Positions 38,445 through 46,377 of a stretch of DNA of 62,006 nt are shown piece after piece. Numbering within the stretch: the first letter of the stretch is position 1; each line of letters starts with the position of its first letter. The translations under genes were made by a program, and so were the position numbers. The notes beneath the pieces are model-generated. The model ran no database searches. It had not been told where the DNA came from and was given only the letters and a program-made list of their open reading frames with translations. Source of the stretch: Deltaproteobacteria bacterium (GTDB lineage Bacteria; Myxococcota_A; Polyangia; DRWM01; JAAZOP01); assembly GCA_016218815.1 (NCBI GenBank), contig JACRCX010000031.1, positions 1 through 62,006 of the forward strand, given 5' to 3'.

Positions 38445-39878
38445 CTACCGAACGCGCCGCTTGGTCGGCGGCGGCGGCGGCTCGACCACCGCCTCCACCC
38501 GTAGCGTGAACTCGCCCTCCGAGATCGAGTAGTCGTCGCCGGTGACGATGATGCGGTATTCCCCCGCCGCCAGCGGCAGGTTGGGCGCCACCCGCGCCCG
38601 CTCCCGCGCGCTCTCCTCGCCGCTGCTCGCCACCGACACGCCGTCCGCACGCCGCAGCTCCACCGCGTGATCGAACGATGACGAGTTGAGGGTCACGGAA
38701 ATCCTGCTCTCCGCGCCCAGCGTGAAGGCGTAGGTCACGTTCGGGACCCATCGCGAGAGCACGCCGTTGACGTCGGTGTCCATCGGAATCGGCTCCGGCG
38801 CCGCCGCGGTCAGCGCGACGGTGACCTGGATCTTCTGGCTGGCGGCCGAGGAGCGCAGGGCCTGGATCAGGTACGGCACGTTCTGCAGGTCGGCCTCGAG
38901 GACGGCGCGGTGCGTGGAGGAGTCGACGTCGGCCTTGCCCACCAGCGCGTCCCGCTCGCCGAGCACCTGGAGCGAAGTGTTGACGTCGTCGCAGAGCAGC
39001 GCGATGGCGTAGTGCCCCGCCTCGGCGGGCACGACGGCCGCCCCGGCCGACTCCATCCCCGGCTCGATCACGAACGCCGCCTGCTCGCCCGTGGTCAGGA
39101 TCGGCAGCGGACGCGCCAGGACGTACACGCTGCGCTCGCCGGGGTAGCTGTCGCAATCGACGATGATGGAGGACTTGCCCTTGGGCAGCGGCGCGTAGAT
39201 CTGCGCGTGGTCGTCGTCGGTGACGCTCTTGGCCAGGGCCTTGTCGGAGGCGTCCAGGGCCTTGACCCGGCACTGGATGTACGCCGCGCCGCCCCGCAGG
39301 GAGATCTCGTGGGCCTGCTCCTCCGGCAGGTCCATCGTCAGCGTGGTCACCACGCGGCCGCCGGGACCGTTCATCGAGGAGGGCAGGTTGATCTCCAGCT
39401 CTTCGCCCGCGACGAGCGGCATGGGACCGATTCTCACCTGGGCCGTGCGCTCCTCGGCCGCCTGGGTCGCCGCCTGCGTCGCCTGTTCGGCGGTCTGCTG
39501 CACCTGCCGCTGCATGAAGTACACGCCGATGCCGATGCCGCCGAAGACGACGAACGAGATGACGATCGAGACGAGGGCGCCGGCCGAGGACCGCTTGCGC
39601 GTGTGGAACACCGGCATCGGCGGGAGGGGCATCGGCGCGGAGGGCGGGTAGGCGCCGGGAGCACCGACGGCGGGAGTCCCCCAGCCCTGGCCCGCGGCGG
39701 GCGGGTAGGGCACGCCGCCCGGGGGGACGCCCAGCACCGGTCCGGGCGCGGCGGCAGGCGACGGCATGTAGGTCGTGGCGAGCAGCGTGGCGTTGCAGTA
39801 CGGGCACTTCGAATCGGGGCCGCCGGGAGCCTTGTCCAGCGGGCCGTTGCAGTTGGGACACTTGGCGACGACGGGCAT
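38445..39878 (-). CDS. Zinc-ribbon, single-pass membrane protein with beta-rich C-terminus
   Basis: 477 aa. It begins MPVVAKCPNCNGPLDKAP...CPYC, a four-Cys zinc ribbon of rubredoxin knuckle type. A Pro/Ala/Gly-rich linker comes next, then a membrane helix (ALVSIVISFVVFGGIGIGVYF) and an external region of about 330 residues with pre-peptidase C-terminal-like beta segments (VTYAFTLGAESRISVTL, AGEYRIIVTGDDY). The plan suggests a cytoplasmic Zn module linked to an extracytoplasmic sensor or binding domain. It lies 10 bases downstream of the TGS GTPase gene and is probably co-transcribed with it. No homologue is recognised by name. Confidence 0.7.
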   Translation of the reverse strand: MPVVAKCPNCNGPLDKAPGGPDSKCPYCNATLLATTYMPSPAAAPGPVLGVPPGGVPYPPAAGQGWGTPAVGAPGAYPPSAPMPLPPMPVFHTRKRSSAGALVSIVISFVVFGGIGIGVYFMQRQVQQTAEQATQAATQAAEERTAQVRIGPMPLVAGEELEINLPSSMNGPGGRVVTTLTMDLPEEQAHEISLRGGAAYIQCRVKALDASDKALAKSVTDDDHAQIYAPLPKGKSSIIVDCDSYPGERSVYVLARPLPILTTGEQAAFVIEPGMESAGAAVVPAEAGHYAIALLCDDVNTSLQVLGERDALVGKADVDSSTHRAVLEADLQNVPYLIQALRSSAASQKIQVTVALTAAAPEPIPMDTDVNGVLSRWVPNVTYAFTLGAESRISVTLNSSSFDHAVELRRADGVSVASSGEESARERARVAPNLPLAAGEYRIIVTGDDYSISEGEFTLRVEAVVEPPPPPTKRRVR

Positions 39879-39888
39879 GCGGTCCTCC

Positions 39889-40878
39889 CTAGACGTGCAG
39901 CTCGACCACGTCCTTGTCGTGCAGCGCGTAGTCCGCGATGACGCGCTGGCCGTCGAAGGTGTGCGCGCCCCAGACACGCGCGAACTTGAGCGTCTGGGCC
40001 AGGTCCTTGTGGATGCGCTCGGCCAGCATCCCCACCGTCGCACCGCCCCGCAGGACGAACGGCGCGTTCAGGTCGGGCGGCTTGCCGGGCTGCTTGGCGT
40101 ACACGCGCAGCAGCCGGCAAACCTCGAAGATGTGGGCCGGAATCGCAGCCACGGCGTCGCCGGTAGCAGCCGAAACGGGCAGCAGCGGCAGGTCGCCTTC
40201 GTACAGCTCGCGGAACGCGCCGAGGTTGTCGCGGGCGCCCGGGACGTCGAGCTTGTTGCCGACGAGGGCGGCGCGCTTGGCGCGGGGCCGCAGCTCCTCG
40301 GGCGCGGCGTCGGGGTCGCGGCGCGGGTAGAGCTTGGCCTCCTCCAGCAGCGCGAGCATGTCGTGCAGCTCGGTCAGGGGATCGAGCGACAGGTCGACGA
40401 CGAGGAGCAGGACGTCGGCGTTGCGCGCCTGGCCGATGACCCACGGCTGCGGGCGCTCGGCGCTCAGCGCGGGCAGGTCGACGATCTGGATCGGGACGTC
40501 CTCGTGGTGCGCGATGCCCGAGCACGGGATCTGCGTCGTGAACGGGTACGGCGCGACCTCGGGCTGCGCCTTGGACAGCGCGCGCAGCAGGCTGGACTTC
40601 CCGGCGTTGGGCGGGCCAAGCAGCATCGCCATCGCCTCGGTCTGGCGGTCCACCGTGATCAGGGCCGACTTTCCGCCGCCGGCCTTCGGACCCTTGTCCC
40701 CTTCCTCGCGCAGGCGCGCGATGCGGGTCTTGAGGTCCGCCTGCATCTTCTCGGTCCCCTTGTGCTTGGGGATCCAGGAGTACATGTCCTCCAGGGCGCG
40801 CAGGCGCTCCTCGAAGGTCGTGGCCTTCCTGTACCGGCCTTCGGCTTCCTTGTACTCCGGGGACAGATTCGCCGTCAT
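39889..40878 (-). CDS. DRG/Obg-like GTPase with C-terminal TGS domain
   Basis: 329 aa from ATG 40878. A helical N-terminus (IPKHKGTEKMQADLKTRIAR) resembles the helix-turn-helix arm of DRG GTPases. G-motifs: GPPNAGKSSLL (G1), a conserved Thr in PYPFTTQIP (G2), DLPAL (G3) and NKLD (G4). A TGS domain (GGATVGMLAERIHKDLAQTL to VVELHV) closes the protein. This is the architecture of archaeal/eukaryotic DRG proteins and of some bacterial relatives that bind ribosomes. It sits between a TerB-like gene and the Zn-ribbon protein on the same strand with 10-26-nt gaps. Role in translation is inferred from the family only. Confidence 0.85.
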   Translation of the reverse strand: MTANLSPEYKEAEGRYRKATTFEERLRALEDMYSWIPKHKGTEKMQADLKTRIARLREEGDKGPKAGGGKSALITVDRQTEAMAMLLGPPNAGKSSLLRALSKAQPEVAPYPFTTQIPCSGIAHHEDVPIQIVDLPALSAERPQPWVIGQARNADVLLLVVDLSLDPLTELHDMLALLEEAKLYPRRDPDAAPEELRPRAKRAALVGNKLDVPGARDNLGAFRELYEGDLPLLPVSAATGDAVAAIPAHIFEVCRLLRVYAKQPGKPPDLNAPFVLRGGATVGMLAERIHKDLAQTLKFARVWGAHTFDGQRVIADYALHDKDVVELHV

Positions 40879-40903
40879 CGTCGCGCCTTGCGGGCGGGCG
40901 GGC

Positions 40904-41356
40904 CTAGAACATCGAACGCCGGTGGGGTGCGAGCGTCCCGACCATCTCGTCCCCGCGCTCGATCCACGCCAGCCCCTCGCGGACCCAGCCTTCCGCCGCG
41001 GCGGCCTCGGACTCGGGCAGCCGCAGCGCACGGCGCACGGACTCCAGCCGCTCGCGTTCCGGGTCGCTCACTCGTCCGTCCATGTAGGCCATCAGCCACG
41101 CATCGCGCAGGAACAGCCGCCGCACGGGGCCGTCCTCGAGCCGCCGCAGCTCGCCGTCAATCGAGGGCGGCGCGTCCAGGCAGGAACGGACCTGGCGCCG
41201 CGCGTCGTCCGGCAGCCCGTAGTCCGCCATCGTCGCCTCGAACATCGCCCGCTCCGCCTCCGAGACCTCGCCGTCCGCCGCCGCCACCCCCGATAGGAGC
41301 TTCAAGTACAGCAACACCTGATCGGTGTTCAGCGGCTGGATGCGCAGGCGCAGCAT
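40904..41356 (-). CDS. TerB-like protein
   Basis: 150 aa from ATG 41356. Two helical halves each carry the TerB-type acidic Asp-Gly-x-(I/V) turn: LLSGVAAADGEVSEAERAMF and WLMAYMDGRVSDPERERLE. TerB proteins are cytoplasmic or membrane-associated all-helical modules linked to tellurite resistance and stress signalling and may bind divalent metal. No other Ter genes (terC, terD) are nearby, so resistance is not implied. The octamer array lies upstream of its start. Probable operon with the GTPase 25 bases downstream. Confidence 0.75.
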   Translation of the reverse strand: MLRLRIQPLNTDQVLLYLKLLSGVAAADGEVSEAERAMFEATMADYGLPDDARRQVRSCLDAPPSIDGELRRLEDGPVRRLFLRDAWLMAYMDGRVSDPERERLESVRRALRLPESEAAAAEGWVREGLAWIERGDEMVGTLAPHRRSMF

Positions 41357-41404
41357 GGACGGCAGGTGTACCCGAAAGGGGGGGGCGGGGCAAGCAGGGG
41401 CTTG

Positions 41405-41520
41405 CGAGCGGTCGAGGGGGGCGAGCGGCCGAGCGGCCGAGCGGCCGAGCGGCCGAGCGATCGAACGGTCGAACGTCCGTTCGTCCGGTCTGCCGCTCGT
41501 CCGCTCGCTTGTCCGCTTCG
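41405..41520. repeat. octameric short tandem repeat array (GAGCGGCC)
   Basis: About 13 octamers in register: GAGCGGTC, four GAGCGGCC, GAGCGATC, GAACGGTC, then drifting to GCTCGTCC and GCTCGCTT, an inverted version of the unit. The array fills the gap between the lipoprotein stop (41521) and the TerB-like start and contains self-complementary halves that can fold into a hairpin. Confidence 0.8.
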
Positions 41521-42246
41521 CTAGCCGGTGACGCCGGCGGAGACGGAGGCGGTGATGTTGGCCGAGGCTTCGACCGTGCCGCCGGCCGACCCGCTGAAGG
41601 AAACCATGAAGTCGATGCGGGCGTTGAACTTCGGGGTGTACTCGGCGATCTTCGCGGCCAGGAGGCCGGTGAGGTCGTCGGGCATCGAGACGATGAGGGC
41701 GCGGCCCTCGCTGAGCACGGTCTCCAGGTTCGCGACGATCGCCTCGAGGCGCGGCTTGATCCCCGCGACGCGCTCCAGGCACAGCTTGACCGCGTCGACG
41801 ACCTGCTGCGCCTCGGCGTTCAGCTCGATCCCGGCGGCGGCCACGATCCGCACCTCGACCGACGCATGTGCTTCGCCCTGCGCCGACGCGCCGCCCGAGC
41901 CCGCCTCCGCGCTGCCGGACGCGCCCGCCTCGGCGTTGATCTCGACCGTCAGCGAGCCGGACGCCGTGATGCCGGCGGCCGCCAGGTTGGCGCGGATCTT
42001 CGCCTGGATCTCGTCCAGCGTCGCCGTCTCGGGCAGACCGAGCGTGACCGCCAGCTCCTTCGGGGCGTCGATGACCCACCGCTGGGCCTCCTCGACCGAC
42101 GCCTGCAGCTCGTCGACATGGGCGAGCCAGCGGTCGTACTTCGCGACGATCTCGTCGCCGCCACCGACGCCGCCCGGCACCGGGATCGCGCCGCTGCAAG
42201 CCGACACGCCAACCGCAAACACCACGGACCACAGCAGATTCCTCAT
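41521..42246 (-). CDS. Lipoprotein with Ala/Gly/Ser-rich central segment
   Basis: 241 aa. MRNLLWSVVFAVGVSACSG gives a lipobox (VSAC17). A helical N-terminal region (YDRWLAHVDELQASVEEAQR) is followed by a low-complexity AGASGSAEAGSGGASAQGEA tract, a second helical region (about 140-200) and a C-terminal beta-like, Ser/Ala/Val-rich tail (FSGSAGGTVEASANITASVS). It is probably an outer-membrane or periplasmic lipoprotein; no family is recognised. It is first in a minus-strand series with the TerB-like, GTPase and Zn-ribbon genes. Confidence 0.75.
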   Translation of the reverse strand: MRNLLWSVVFAVGVSACSGAIPVPGGVGGGDEIVAKYDRWLAHVDELQASVEEAQRWVIDAPKELAVTLGLPETATLDEIQAKIRANLAAAGITASGSLTVEINAEAGASGSAEAGSGGASAQGEAHASVEVRIVAAAGIELNAEAQQVVDAVKLCLERVAGIKPRLEAIVANLETVLSEGRALIVSMPDDLTGLLAAKIAEYTPKFNARIDFMVSFSGSAGGTVEASANITASVSAGVTG

Positions 42247-42381
42247 GACTTCTCCTCCATTCCTCGGATGTTCTTCGGCCCGCCCGACACGGCGTTCGTC
42301 CTCCCGCCGCCGGACCCGGGCGGACCCTTACTTCGGAACGGTGCCACCGTCAACCCCCCCATTTTCCCCCCGACTTCCCCT

Positions 42382-42429
42382 CCCCCCCCCTTTGCGGGCT
42401 TCGCCTCTTCGCGCCCTTTGCGCGAAACC
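42382..42429 (+). repeat. TTTGCG dispersed repeat element, copy 2
   Basis: A C-run, degenerate CTTTGCG units and the closing TTTGCGCGAAA occupy most of the divergent gap between the lipoprotein and the REC-HD-GYP gene. TTGCGC within it, 18 nt before TATGCT (42442-42447), could serve as a promoter for the downstream gene. Confidence 0.7.
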
Positions 42430-42455
42430 CCGCTTTGACGGTATGCTCCGCCCGC

Positions 42456-43979
42456 GTGGTCCTCGGGGGGCCCGGGAGGCGCCGCGGGCGAGCGGCGGCC
42501 TTGGCGTTGGTCGAGCGAGAAGCATCTCAGATCCTTGTGGTGGACGACGAGCTCGTCATCCGGCAGATTCTGGCCGACTTCCTGTCGATGGAGGGGTACC
42601 AGGTCGAGACGGCGGAGGACGGCAAGGCGGCGCTGGAGAAGCTCGATTCGACCACGTTCGACATCGTGATCTCCGACATGAAAATGCCGCGAATCGGCGG
42701 CATCGAGCTGATCGAGACGATCCGCGAGCGGGGCGTCGACGTCCTCACGGTGATCATGACCGCCTACGGCACCGTGGAGACCGCGATCGATGCGATGAAG
42801 AAGGGCGCGTACGACTACCTGCTCAAGCCGTTCAAGATGGAGGAGGTGATCCGGGTCGTCGAGCGTGGCCTGCAGAACCGCAAGCTCCAGCGCGAGAACA
42901 TGATCCTGCGCGAGACCATCGCCCTGTACCGTGCGTCGGAGGAGATCTCGACGTCCCTGTCGCTCTCCGACGTGCTGGACCAGCTCACCGGGACGACGCT
43001 GCGCGAGCTGCCCGCGGACGAGGTGATCATCCACCTCACCGCCGAGGGCGGCTCGGTCACGCTCTGCACGCGTGCGTCGCGGAACGGCCACAAGTACCAG
43101 CCGGAGCACCTGGAGCTGTCGGCGCTGCTGCACGCGCACAGCGAGGGACAGCTCGTGCTGGCCCACGGCGAGCGCTGTCCCCAGTATCTGACCGCGGACG
43201 CTCCCGCCGTGACCTCGCTGCTGTCGGTGCCGCTGAAGGTGCCCCAGCGGCTCGTGGGGCTGGTGACCGCGGTCTCGGTGACGCCGGGGAACCGGTTCTC
43301 GGAAGGGCAGCGCAAGCTGCTGTCGGTGCTCGGAGGCCGCGCCGCGGCGGCGGTGGACAACATCCGGCTGTTCGAGAACCTGCAGCTGACCTTCCGCGAG
43401 ACGATCCAGGGCTTCGCGCGCGCCCTGGAGGCGATGGACCGCTACACCGCGGGCCATTCCGACCGGGTCACGCGCCTCTCGCGGCTCATCGCGCTCGAGC
43501 TGGACCTGCCGCTGGAAGAGGTCGAGACGGTGACGCAGGCGGCGCTGATGCACGACATCGGCAAGATCGGCTGCCAGGCCAATCTGAACAAGCCCGGCAA
43601 GCTCTCGGCGCAGGAGTACGAGATCTTCAAGGCCCACCCCACCTTCGGACGGCAGATCCTGGAGCCGATCTCGTTCCTGCGCCCCATCGTCTCCGGCGTC
43701 CTCTCCCACCACGAACGCTGGGACGGCACCGGCTATCCGGACGGGCTGAAAGGGGAGGACATCCCCCTGGCCGCGCGCATCCTGGCCGTCGCCGATACGT
43801 ACGACGCGATGACCTCGAGCCGCGCGTACCGCAAGGCGCTGGGCCACGAGGTGACGATGCGCGAGATCCAGCGCTGCGCCGGCTCGCAGTTCGATCCCGC
43901 CGTCGTGTCCGCGTTCGAGCGGGCGATCGAGCGGTACCGCGAGGAGTGCCGCCAGCGCGGCGTCGCGGTCCCGGAGTGA
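42456..43979 (+). CDS. Response regulator with REC, GAF and HD-GYP domains (c-di-GMP phosphodiesterase)
   Basis: 507 aa from GTG 42456; TTG at 42501 or 42507 are alternative starts closer to the REC domain and cannot be excluded. REC: ILVVDDE, phospho-acceptor Asp in DIVISDMKMPRIGG, and KPF. A coiled linker leads to a GAF-like domain (about 165-300, SLSLSDVLDQLTG to AAAVDNIRLFENLQ). The HD-GYP domain has HSDRV, MHDIGKIG and RWDGTGYPDG, with HHE preceding. HD-GYP enzymes hydrolyse cyclic di-GMP; here phosphorylation would control the output. No histidine kinase is adjacent, but a Ser/Thr kinase starts nine bases downstream and is probably co-transcribed. Confidence 0.93.
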   Translation: MVLGGPGRRRGRAAALALVEREASQILVVDDELVIRQILADFLSMEGYQVETAEDGKAALEKLDSTTFDIVISDMKMPRIGGIELIETIRERGVDVLTVIMTAYGTVETAIDAMKKGAYDYLLKPFKMEEVIRVVERGLQNRKLQRENMILRETIALYRASEEISTSLSLSDVLDQLTGTTLRELPADEVIIHLTAEGGSVTLCTRASRNGHKYQPEHLELSALLHAHSEGQLVLAHGERCPQYLTADAPAVTSLLSVPLKVPQRLVGLVTAVSVTPGNRFSEGQRKLLSVLGGRAAAAVDNIRLFENLQLTFRETIQGFARALEAMDRYTAGHSDRVTRLSRLIALELDLPLEEVETVTQAALMHDIGKIGCQANLNKPGKLSAQEYEIFKAHPTFGRQILEPISFLRPIVSGVLSHHERWDGTGYPDGLKGEDIPLAARILAVADTYDAMTSSRAYRKALGHEVTMREIQRCAGSQFDPAVVSAFERAIERYREECRQRGVAVPE

Positions 43980-43988
43980 CGCCGGGCC

Positions 43989-45968
43989 ATGGATCGGCCC
44001 AGCCGGATCGGCAAGTACGATCTCGAGGAGACGCTCGGCTCCGGCGGCATGGCGACCGTCTACCGCGGCCGCGACCCCGACCTGCAGCGCGACGTCGCGG
44101 TCAAGGTCCTTCATCCCCACCTGTGCTCGCGCGAGGAATCGCGGATGCGGTTCCGGCGCGAGGCGCGGGCGGTCGCGCGGCTCAAGCACCCCGCGGTGCT
44201 CGAGGTCTACGAGGCCGGTGAGGACGGGGGGCGCCCGTTCATCGTCAGCGAGCTGATCCGCGGCGGTAGCCTCGACTCCTGGGCCACCGCGCGCCGCCCC
44301 ATCCCGGCCGAGGTGGTCGCGGTCATCGGACTGCGGACGGCGGAGGGCCTGCACGCGGCCCACCAGGCCGGGATCATCCACCGCGACCTCAAGCCGGGCA
44401 ACATCCTGATGGGCACCGGCGGCAAGGTGAAGGTCGCCGACTTCGGCATCGCCCAGATCATCGATATCGAGCACCTCACCTCCACCGGACAGATCCTCGG
44501 CTCGCCCGCCTTCATGAGCCCTGAGCATCTCGAGGGCGCGCGCCTCGACGCCCGCGCCGACATCTTCTCCCTCGGCACCCTGCTGTACTGGCTGGCGACC
44601 GGCGACTTGCCCTTCAGCGGCCCCAACCCCCACGCGGTCCTGCGCAAGGTGCTGGAGGTCGATTACCCCGACCCGGCGCGCGTGCGCCCCGACATCGGCG
44701 AGGTGCTGGCCGGCGTCATCCGTGTCTGCCTCGAGCGGCGTCCCGAGAACCGCTACGCCTCGATGGCCGACGTCGCCTCCGCCCTGCGCTCCGTGCTCAC
44801 GGTCGCCGGAGCGGGCAGCCCGGACGAGCTGATTGCCGCGTTCGAACGCGAGCCGGAGCAGGCGCGCGCGGCGATCCTGGCGCACCGGGAGCAGGCGCTG
44901 CTCGAGCGTTGCCGCGGCCTGCTGCAGACTCCGGGAGGCGCCGCCGAGGTCCGCAAGCTCTGCTCCTGGATCCTCGCCTGGCAGCCCGAGCACAAGGACG
45001 CGTTGCGCCTCGTCGAGACCACGATGGTCCGCCGCTCGAGACGCCGCCTGGCCGTGGTCGCGCTCGCCGCCGCCCTCGCCGCCGCCGTGGTCGCCGTGTG
45101 GCTCTCGCTGCCGCCCACGCAGCCGGATCGGACCGACGCCGCCGACTCGGGCGTCGCCGCCGTGCACGAGACCCCGCGCCGCCGCGATGCCGGCGCGGGC
45201 GGGCAGCCCACGCCCGCGGCCGTCGAGACGACCCGCGAGGACGGCGGCGCCCGGGAGATCCCCGCGGACCAGGGTCAGGATCCGGGGCCCGCAGGGAACG
45301 ACTCGACGGCGGCCGGCGACGCGGCCGACGAGGTCGCGGCCGTGGGGACCGGCGAGCCTCCGGGGGACGCATCGGGCGACGTGGTCGCTTATCCGCCGCC
45401 GCTCGCCGACGCGCACGACGGCGGACGCACGGACGGCTCCGGACACGCTCCGCCGCCCCGGCTGCGGACGGTTTCCTTCCAGCCCGCCGCTCCCTGCCGG
45501 AACTTCGAGATCTGGGTCGATGGTGCGCGTCTCGGGGTCTACGGTCCACCCGTCGGCCCGAACCCGGGCATCCTCTCCGCCGAGCTGGAGCCGGGAGAGC
45601 ATCGATTCGGGTGGCGCACCTCCAAGCCGGAATGCTACTCGGCCGAATGGACCGAGACGATTCCGGCCGGGGAGGCCGCCTACCTCCTCTCGCGCCGGCT
45701 GCGCCTGCGTCCCGGCACGGTGATCGTCGACACGGGCGGCGTCGAGGCGAAGGTGGACATCGCCAACCGCGCGAACGGTCGTGCCAACGTGCCCCTCGAG
45801 GGTCCCTTCGAGGCGCAGGACGACGCCGAGATATCGATCCGAGTGGTGGTGACCTTCGACGGGCACGACCCGGTCCGATACGACCGGGACTTGCGGGCCG
45901 GCGGGTCGCTGACGATCCGCGTCGAGCCGCCGGCGGGGGAGTTGGCGGCGGCGGGCGACGCGGGGTGA
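43989..45968 (+). CDS. PknB-type Ser/Thr protein kinase with membrane helix and extracytoplasmic domain
   Basis: 659 aa. The kinase domain (about 10-275) has the Gly loop LGSGGMATVYRG, Lys in VAVKVL, catalytic HRDLKPGN, DFG and GSPAFMSPEHL. A helical region with AHREQALLERC follows, a membrane helix (LAVVALAAALAAAVVAVWLSL, about residue 355-375) and a Pro/Asp/Ala-rich stalk. The outer part (about 490-659) is beta-rich and PEGA-like (FEIWVDGARLGVYGPP, ELEPGEHRFGW). Such kinases sense the envelope and phosphorylate cytoplasmic targets. It is probably an operon partner of the HD-GYP regulator. Convergent with the FKBP gene four bases away. Confidence 0.93.
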   Translation: MDRPSRIGKYDLEETLGSGGMATVYRGRDPDLQRDVAVKVLHPHLCSREESRMRFRREARAVARLKHPAVLEVYEAGEDGGRPFIVSELIRGGSLDSWATARRPIPAEVVAVIGLRTAEGLHAAHQAGIIHRDLKPGNILMGTGGKVKVADFGIAQIIDIEHLTSTGQILGSPAFMSPEHLEGARLDARADIFSLGTLLYWLATGDLPFSGPNPHAVLRKVLEVDYPDPARVRPDIGEVLAGVIRVCLERRPENRYASMADVASALRSVLTVAGAGSPDELIAAFEREPEQARAAILAHREQALLERCRGLLQTPGGAAEVRKLCSWILAWQPEHKDALRLVETTMVRRSRRRLAVVALAAALAAAVVAVWLSLPPTQPDRTDAADSGVAAVHETPRRRDAGAGGQPTPAAVETTREDGGAREIPADQGQDPGPAGNDSTAAGDAADEVAAVGTGEPPGDASGDVVAYPPPLADAHDGGRTDGSGHAPPPRLRTVSFQPAAPCRNFEIWVDGARLGVYGPPVGPNPGILSAELEPGEHRFGWRTSKPECYSAEWTETIPAGEAAYLLSRRLRLRPGTVIVDTGGVEAKVDIANRANGRANVPLEGPFEAQDDAEISIRVVVTFDGHDPVRYDRDLRAGGSLTIRVEPPAGELAAAGDAG

Positions 45969-45972
45969 GCGG

Positions 45973-46296
45973 CTACTTCACCTCGAGCAGTTCGACCTCG
46001 AAGACGAGAGTGGAGTTGGGCGGGATGACGGGCGGGAAGCCGCGCGCGCCGTAGGCCAGCTCGGGCGGAATGGTCAGCTTGCGGAGCTGGCCGACTTTCA
46101 TCCCGGCCACGCCCTGGTCCCAGCCCTTGATCACCTGGCCCGCGCCGAGCTTGAAGCTGAAGCCCTCGCCGCGATCGCGCGAGCTGTCGAACTTCGTCCC
46201 GTCCGTGAGCGTGCCCACGTAGTGCACCGTCACGCGGTTCCCCGCTCGCGCCTCGGCCCCGGTTCCGGGGCGAAGATCCTCGACCTGCATTGCCAT
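45973..46296 (-). CDS. FKBP-type peptidyl-prolyl cis-trans isomerase
   Basis: 107 aa from ATG 46296, chosen for its AAGGAGG Shine-Dalgarno sequence. A single FKBP domain: [47 protein letters not shown] and [10 protein letters not shown]. Active-site residues typical of FKBP12 (Tyr, Phe, Asp, Val-Ile, Trp, Tyr) are all recognisable. No signal peptide, so cytoplasmic folding of prolyl bonds is expected. Confidence 0.96.
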   Translation of the reverse strand: MAMQVEDLRPGTGAEARAGNRVTVHYVGTLTDGTKFDSSRDRGEGFSFKLGAGQVIKGWDQGVAGMKVGQLRKLTIPPELAYGARGFPPVIPPNSTLVFEVELLEVK

Positions 46297-46377
46297 CGCG
46301 ACCCTCCTTCCCGGACCGCCCAAAGCGGCCCCGCCCGCGCACTTCATCACGCCGCGCCGCCCAAGGGCAAGGGAAGG

